A stretch of 64,000 nt of DNA from Cavia porcellus (lineage: Eukaryota > Chordata > Mammalia > Rodentia > Caviidae). Position numbers and translations under genes: made by a program. Below, in pieces: positions 58,059-64,000 of this stretch (its first letter is position 1; each line of letters starts with the position of its first letter). The DNA is taken from assembly GCF_034190915.1 (NCBI RefSeq), contig NW_026947502.1:38842785-38906784 (forward strand). The letters run 5' to 3'. The notes below the pieces were generated by a model. That model was not told where the DNA came from and ran no database searches. It worked only from the letters and a program-made list of their open reading frames with translations.

Positions 58059-58517
58059 GTGCTTCCAAAACATAAGAACTTTTTTGGTCCAGCCATGGAA
58101 AAGCTGCCAGACACAGATACATTAACTAAACCTCATGAAGCTGCCTATTGTCAAATAGCTTCTAGCATGTGTGCATTACAGCATGTAGCTAGAGGCATAC
58201 CTTGCATTCTTTTGCAAATGTTTGTACGACTGAGCACTTGCATCATAAGAAAATGTAGTCTGTTTTTCATTTTTCTCTCTCAGTTGTACTTAAATAGCAA
58301 ATTCTTCTTTTATTATTTCCACCCAGAAGAAAGTTTGTTGCTGATCCACATTTTTTTTTCTGGCATATTACACTCAAAGTTGCAAATTGTATGCTTAAAA
58401 TCTCTTACTGGAAAAGATGTCCTTCTTTGTGAGCATGTTGTTGATCATCGAAACAGGTGGCCCTATCCCAAAAGGAGTGTAGTGACCTGGAGGTATAATT
58501 TGTCTCACATGCCCTAA
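58059..58517 (+). other. Unassigned 152-codon open frame
   Basis: The longest frame outside known transposons. The middle (residues about 64-110) is very hydrophobic and phenylalanine-rich (FFIFL, FFFYYF), which AT-rich DNA produces easily. No signal peptide context, conserved motif or family recognised. No polyadenylation signal, promoter or splice structure supports it. I list it only because of its length; probably not a gene. Confidence 0.12.
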
Positions 58518-59563
58518 ATCGAGACAAAACATTTATAATTTAAACCTGATTACATAGACTCCTCCAACTGTTTTCCATAACAGACCCTTGACAAAAAGTT
58601 CTGAGAGTGCTCTCAAATTCCATAACAACAGAAACGATTATTCCAAATACCTAATATAGGCAACTAGAATTCACTAATAACTCCCAAAAATTTTCAAAAC
58701 TACCCTACAATGTTTTCTTTAGGATGTAAATTGACAACAATATATGATTTCCCACTGCTTTTTTTAATCATAGCAGAATGAATATAATTTGTATCATAAA
58801 ATACCCATATGGGTTATAATTTTACACCCCATGCTCCATAGTGTTTGGTACTTCTGTTATTTAAAATGTATATTGAAAACAATCCCTCCCTTGTGCAAAA
58901 TTTGCAAAAATTGAGGGCAAAGATATTGTAAACATGAGAGTTACACTCCATTGGTTACACTCCAATTCTACCTACCACCTTCCCTTATGAAAAGTTCAGC
59001 TCAGTCTTCCAAATAGAATTAAGAAATGACTTACATGTTAGCTTTGTAAAAATATATTTCTTCTCTCTTAAACTTAAGGCCAAACAAGAGATAAAATTAA
59101 ATTCAGCCACAATAACAATGGCTAAGAAAATATGAGCTTTGAGTGTACTGTACTACTTCAGTGACCATGTACTACATAAACAGAGCAAAATCAAGCTCTT
59201 CATTTTGGTCAAACAGTAACACCTTCAACTAGGTTCAGAATGCAGGCTTCATGACTCTGACCAAGTAAATTACCAAACTATTCCTCCTAATGATGAATAG
59301 TGTCCTTCCACGCACTCCTTTTATTTTGTTTCTTCTTTCCATCTATTTGGTGATTGAGTGAAAAACAATCCAAACATCATTTAGTTGAAAGTTGTAAAAG
59401 ATTTGTATCTTTTGTGGAACTGTGTTTCTCAGTGGCTTTTACATAAAGGATTTCTAAATACCTGATGGAAGTGACAGGCGTAAACATAAATACTACATAT
59501 ACTTTCTGGGAATTCATAACTATGGACTGAGTTTGAGCTCATCAGTTCTAGGTAATCCATTGT
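58518..59563. other. Unassigned AT-rich sequence
   Basis: Nothing recognised. Confidence 0.4.
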
Positions 59564-59568
59564 GAGTC

Positions 59569-59948
59569 TGTCTTAGTTATTTCTATCTCATTTCTGAGAC
59601 AAAATACCCAACACGCAAAATTAGGGAAGGAAAGATTTACTTAGCTCATAGTTTGTGGAGGTTTCAGTTCATAATCAGCTGGCTCCAGGTGTGGGTGGCA
59701 TGTCACAGGGGCAACAATTCAAGGTGACAGAAGACAGTAAAAGTAGTACAAGCAAGAGGAATGGGGAGACCAAGCCACTTTTCCTGTTTTATATTGTAAG
59801 CAGGCTACCACCCTTTAGGGTGGGTGTAGCCTCACACCATCTCTGGGCCCTCCTCTTGCACAGGCCCAGGATGTTTACAAAGTGAGGATCCTGGCCCCTG
59901 CTGAGTTGCTTAAACTTGTTAAGTTGACACAATGTGTTAACCATTACA
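59569..59948 (-). mobile_element. Solo MaLR-type LTR with perfect 5-bp target duplication, antisense
   Basis: Begins TGTCTTAGTTATTTCTATCT, then GAGACAAAATACCCAACACG, and ends GTGTTAACCATTACA (CA at 59948). 380 bp. The flanks are GAGTC at 59564-59568 and 59949-59953. This fits an ERVL/MaLR insertion reduced to a solo LTR. Two antisense relatives follow within 1.5 kb. Confidence 0.9.
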
Positions 59949-60048
59949 GAGTCCTTGGATACTCTTGGATGGCATGTGATGGGTCCTACTGCAATTCTAC
60001 TTAAAGAATGTGACAAAACTCAATCTTATGCATTCTATTTAATACGTC

Positions 60049-60364
60049 TGTATTTATCAGCTTTTCTGTTGCTGGAATAGAAATACCTGATACCATCAGC
60101 TTACAGGAGTAGAGGTTTACTTCAGCTATCAGTTTCAGAAATTTCAATCTATGATTGACTGGATTCGAGGCAGAAACAAAATGGCAGAAAGACTTGGCAG
60201 AGAAACTAGAACAGGCAACAGAGAAAGAGAGGAAGGGGCCAGGTCCCAAAGAGTCCAAAGATCTGTATTGTCCTTGACCCACCCGGACACATTCAAAGTG
60301 TGCTTTACTAATCCCCTTGGGTTCATCAAGCTAATCAAGTTGACAATCAGGATTAACAATAACA
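60049..60364 (-). mobile_element. Solo MaLR-type LTR, antisense
   Basis: Begins TGTATTTATCAGCTTTTCTG, has TTTACTTCAGC and AGAAATTTCAATCTATGATT, and ends AAGTTGACAATCAGGATTAA then CAATAACA. 316 bp. The flanks ACGTC (60044-60048) and ATGTC (60365-60369) differ at one base, consistent with a decayed 5-bp duplication. Frames of 80-94 codons across it are chance. Confidence 0.8.
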
Positions 60365-61021
60365 ATGTCTTTTTACATTTAGAATATGTCTGAAGAAGAG
60401 GTTGTTTGACTTTTTCAAAATCTTCCAATATAAAATAAAATTCATCTTAGAATGGCCTTAAAAAACTTTTTTCCATGTTGCTGGTTCTGCAGAAACAGAA
60501 TCACTTTATAAATTTAGTAAGTTATCAGGGCATCACTTCCCTTAGGAGTGCAGACTCATTAGAGGTCACAAAAAATATGCAAACAAAGGCGGGAAATGGC
60601 ACTGTAAATATCAAACATCCTTTATCTTGTCATTGAAATCCAGGTGATTCCCAGGGCACCTAATATGTAAGCATGAATTAGTAATAAGAGCAAAGTACAA
60701 TCTCATGTTGAAACATGGGGAAATACTTAATTTTTATCTTAAAACGGATGCCTTTCCTTTTCAACTCACTTATTTTGAAGCAAAAATCAATGCAGTATGT
60801 GGAGTAAAAATGGGTCCAGTATGTAGAAAACACATGATTTTTTCTAAAATCTTTTAGATGTGCATGTGTACTCTTTCTAAATTTACTCCATACAAATAGG
60901 CAGCTAAAATGCAAATTAAATGCATGATGTTTTGGATTTATTCATGGTTTCTGTTTAATTATTACAAACCCAACAGTCATAAAGTGGTTTCTTTGTGTAT
61001 TTCAAATATTTTCAGGACCGA
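60365..61021. other. Unassigned AT-rich sequence
   Basis: Spacer between two LTRs, nothing recognised. Confidence 0.4.
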
Positions 61022-61372
61022 TGTATTAAGTCAGGTTTTCTGTTGCTGGTGAAACGTACCCAAAGACCACACTTAAGGGAGGAGAGTTTTATTTGGTTCA
61101 CAGTTTCAGAGGTTTTAGCTTGTGGCAGGCTGACTCCAAGACAGGAACATAACTGCAAATGGACGTGATGAAACCAGGTGCTTGCTTACTGACTCCAGCG
61201 AGCAGAACAAGCACACAGCACCAGTTATGGAGGAATAAAGGGCCAAGTGTAGCATCCAAGATCACAACCCCATAAACTACTCAGATATACCCCGAAGTAT
61301 GCTTTTGTAATGCATAGGTAGCTCTAATCTACCTATGTCAATCAAGGTGACAGTACAGGTTAACTGTTACCA
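61022..61372 (-). mobile_element. Solo MaLR-type LTR, antisense
   Basis: Begins TGTATTAAGTCAGGTTTTCT, continues CACACTTAAGGGAGGAGAGT, TTTATTTGGTTCACAGTTTC, and ends TACAGGTTAACTGTTACCA. 351 bp, TG..CA. No matching 5-bp flanks (ACCGA and CTAGT), so either an end is misplaced or a flank has changed. Confidence 0.8.
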
Positions 61373-62194
61373 CTAGTATCTTTAAACCCATTCCTTCTGG
61401 ACGTTTGCTGAGTACTTTGGTCAGTTCACTTCACATGCACAGTTACCCTATGAAAAGGCTACTTCTAGGTTGTTCCTCTTTTACAACACACAAACAGAAA
61501 CATAGAGAAGCTGAGTTGCTGTAGATGATAAATTGAGTCATGATGTGCTGGGCGTAAGCTAGAGCCCCTGACCTGGAGCTTGAACTCTTCCTTACCATTT
61601 ACCTAACCCAACATGCAGCAAGTTATTTACTTTAAGTGTATAAACATTCCTCCTTCCCCTCTTTCCTTCTTTGCTTAGCAGAGATCTTAGACTGAATGAC
61701 AATAAAGGCAGCTCTGTTTGAGAGCTCGACAATCTAAATTCTAAATTTGCCATAGATTTTCACTGTCCCAGGCCAATGGAGCAGCATTTCTAAATATGTT
61801 TCTTTGAATTGTAAGACGAGTGTCTGTTGGGTTGATGATTTTCATTCCTTTAGATTACTTACAAAGTCACTTACTAGAATAAAGTTTTGTGAATAAGTCT
61901 TATATTTTCAGATTAGCTCCTCCCCCATCTGTGAGTTACAATATAGAGAGAACTACCCGAGAGCTAATTAAAGATCAGCTGTGGTGATAGTTTAAGTGAA
62001 GCCTACCTGGTGATGAGTTCTGCTTGAAGGTTTCTCAGCTAAAACACTTGGTTATTCTGACAAGTACAATGCAATAGTGGGAAAAGCTTGTCCTTTACTG
62101 CTTTTTCACTTTTGGGTTGCAAAGAATTTAAATGGAAAGCTAATTTTCTCATGGTCTTTTGCAGTTATGCAATACGAATGTTTTTAACACAGAA
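61373..62194. other. Unassigned sequence
   Basis: Nothing recognised. Confidence 0.4.
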
Positions 62195-63190
62195 AATTAT
62201 GATTAAAAATTGAAATAACTCATAATCACACCATCTAGGTAACATAATTTTGCATGATATTTACACTGACTTTCCTTGTATTCTTACGTAGTTATAATAA
62301 GAACAGGTAAATTGTAAATGAAAGGCCTCCTTTCTTACATGCCATAAAAACACTTACAAAAGATATTTACTGGTGATTATTATCTGAAATTACTTCCTGA
62401 AAAGTACTTTATGAGCAAATTCTAATTTATGCATACAAAAATAGTTAAGCAAGCCTTATTTTCCTGCACCTATACCTTTTCATTAATTAAAATGTTAAGT
62501 ATTAAATAGAAGATAATTTCAATCTTGTAATGTCTGCTGTGCCTTGCAATTAGATGGATTAGTATCATATAGAGGCACATGTGGATTATTTCATGTTTTC
62601 ATTTGTTTTGTAAGTAATAATACTTTACAGTCTTTTTGAAATTATCTTGTACAGAAATTTTTAGGCTTTACATAGCTGTGTACATTTATAATTTCAATAG
62701 GTACTATCAAATTGCTTTACAAAAATAATATAATTTATTTTCAGCCAAAAGTAATGGATTGCCTAGGTCCCTAAAATTTGTTAACACTGAACACTATAAC
62801 CGAAGGTGTCATTCTGAGAGTTGAAAAAAAAAAAAGAGTATCTTGCTTTATTGCATTTATTTAAAAATGCTATTCAGTTTGTTTTTCATATTTTTGGCAT
62901 TATGAATATCCTATTCTGTAAAGTCTTTTCACATTTTCCTATTGTGTGTTTTCTTATTTCCTTTTACTTTTTCCTCTTGTACTATTTGTATTATTATTTT
63001 TACAGGCCCTTTGCAAATAAAAGAAGGTAAATTTTTTGTCATGTGCCTTTTCACAATCTTTTCTACCTGATTATTTATTTATCTTTTGACTTTGTGTGTT
63101 CTTACCATAAGGCAGTTTTTATTTTCTATGTTTCATGTTTTTAAAAAAAATCTAAATTTGAAAATTATAAATTCAATTTTTAATGGAACT
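62195..63190 (-). mobile_element. Ancient L1M/HAL1-like fragment, antisense
   Basis: AATCACACCATCTAGGTAAC, GATTAGTATCATATAGAGGC, AATTTCAATAGGTACTATCA, CAAATTGCTTTACAAAAATA, TTTACAGGCCCTTTGC and CTTTTGACTTTGTGTGTTCT, with GGCAGTTTTTATTTTC, lie in the order of the complement of L1M/HAL1 3' regions ('..gatagatattgccaaattgccctccaaaaag..', '..tttgtcttttgactttg..cagaagttttta'). No open frame survives; a 69-codon plus-strand frame is chance. Confidence 0.65.
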
Positions 63191-63274
63191 TTGTAATTTT
63201 CAAAGAAATTAAAATAGAACTAAGAACCTAAAACATTTCTAGGTTTTTCATAAGAAAACACCATATAAAGGATG

Positions 63275-63625
63275 CTGCTGGTGGCTGAAACAACAGAATT
63301 CTGTCATACCGCTGGGGCGTATATAGCAGGTCCCCAGCTGCTGGCAGGACTTCCCTCCTATAAAGGCCCTCAGGAAGAACCTTTCGCTGCTTCTCCTAGT
63401 TTTTGATGGCTACCAGCAACATCCTTCATTACATGCTATTTTCCCCTGTACATCTACTTGTGTCCTTTTCTCTTTTTTTGCAAGAAGACCAATCATTGGA
63501 TTAGGATTTATCCTAATCATTTTAATTTAACTAGCTGAATTTATGATGATCCCACAGGATACAAGGTTACTTTCTGAGGTTCTGGGTGAACATGAATTTT
63601 GAAACATTCCAGGAGAACACTTACT
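63275..63625 (-). mobile_element. MLT1 LTR (old MaLR), antisense
   Basis: GGTGGCTGAAACAACAGAAT, CCCCAGCTGCTGGCAGGACT, GATGGCTACCAGCAACATCC, CCAATCATTGGATTAGGATT, TATCCTAATC and AGGTTCTGGGTGAACATGAA match the complement of MLT1 ('..ggcttaaaacaaca..gctgccggcattcc..gattggatttagggcccaccctaatcc..gaggttctgggtggacatg'). Older than the rodent-group LTRs elsewhere in the window. Confidence 0.75.
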
Positions 63626-63696
63626 CATGCAAGTAAAAATGCTTGCAGTTTTATCTATTTTATTTTAGCCATTGAACGATTTGGGTCTCATTTTTA

Positions 63697-63868
63697 AAGA
63701 AATGTTTTTCAAACTTAGGTATGCATCACAGTCTTTCTGAAGACTTTGAAATATAGTTATTTAGTCTCCACTCCAGAGATAATGATTCTGTTGAGCTTCA
63801 AGATTTCTCCTGACCTGGGGGGCCTATTTGCAGCTCCTGTTGTAAAGCAAATTGTGACTTTTCAAAGC
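63697..63868. mobile_element. hAT-Charlie MITE (MER20/MER5 group), decayed
   Basis: TTTTTCAAACTTAGGTATGC then ATCACAGTCTTTCTGAAGAC, TCCACTCCAGAGATAATGAT, TCTGTTGAGC and CCTGACCTGGGG resemble 'ttctcaaactttagtgtgcatcagaatcacctgg..ccccagagattctgattcag..'. The end is poorly defined. Confidence 0.5.
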
Positions 63869-64000
63869 TCATAACCTCCCAAGATTCAGGCTGAAATCCT
63901 AATTTGTAACACCTCAGGATATGACTGCATTCTGAAATAGTACTTTTAAATATGCAATTAAATTGAAAGAAAGGTATAGTGTGCCTGAATCCAGTTTCTG
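63869..64000 (+). mobile_element. MLT1-type LTR, 5' part, cut by the window edge
   Basis: CCAAGATTCAGGCTGAAATC, CTAATTTGTAACACCTCAGG, ATATGACTGCATTCTGAAAT and AGTACTTTTAAATATGCAAT follow the MLT1 start ('..ccccaaaattcatgtcc..gaacctcagaatgtgaccttatttggaaatagggtctttgcagatgtaatt'). It continues past 64000. Confidence 0.6.

Overview
The window reads as nuclear DNA of a placental mammal, most likely a rodent. The evidence is B1-like and ID-like (tRNA-derived) SINE remnants, an L1 lineage with its own roughly 1.4 kb 3' UTR, many ERVL-MaLR-type LTRs, and old pan-mammalian relics (L2, MIR, MER2/Tigger, MER5, MLT1). It is AT-rich with few CpGs. I see no bacterial, viral or organellar gene organisation. 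All SINE copies are heavily decayed and there are no near-consensus young B1 or B2 copies, so a mouse/rat-type genome looks unlikely; the exact species cannot be read from the sequence.

I can support no complete host protein-coding gene, rRNA, tRNA gene or CRISPR array. The window looks like a gene desert or the inside of a very large intron. The longest open frames belong to transposons or are chance runs in AT-rich DNA.

Layout: 0-2 kb is a minus-strand L1 ORF2 fragment (reverse-transcriptase block) next to a MaLR LTR fragment. 3.4-6.3 kb has two more antisense LTRs, then MER5A, MIR and L2 relics. 10.9-15.1 kb has a MER2/Tigger element, an L2 3' end and an ancient L1M fragment. 18.3-20.2 kb has a (TG)n tract, an antisense L2, a striking 16-bp perfect hairpin and a MaLR internal region with its 3' LTR. 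25.7-28.9 kb is a nest: an old L1 tail split by an LTR, and then a younger 5'-truncated L1 with an open ORF2 C-terminus and full 3' UTR. 35-38 kb has ID/B1 SINEs, a small DNA transposon and a solo LTR with perfect target duplication. 42-50 kb has a compound microsatellite, MIRs, L1M pieces, a GC-richer candidate conserved element near 46.9 kb, and a B1 interrupted by a copy of sequence that also lies 2.3 kb upstream. 53-57.5 kb has a 45-T tract, a second MER2, and a second minus-strand copy of the same L1 3' UTR with a perfect 13-bp target duplication. 59.5-64 kb has three antisense solo LTRs in 1.8 kb, an antisense L1M/HAL1-like fragment, an hAT-type relic and two MLT1 LTRs.

The genes do not form a pathway. 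The interest lies in the retrotransposon record (insertion sites readable at base level) and in small local rearrangements. Repeat family names come from memory of consensus sequences and have not been checked with RepeatMasker.
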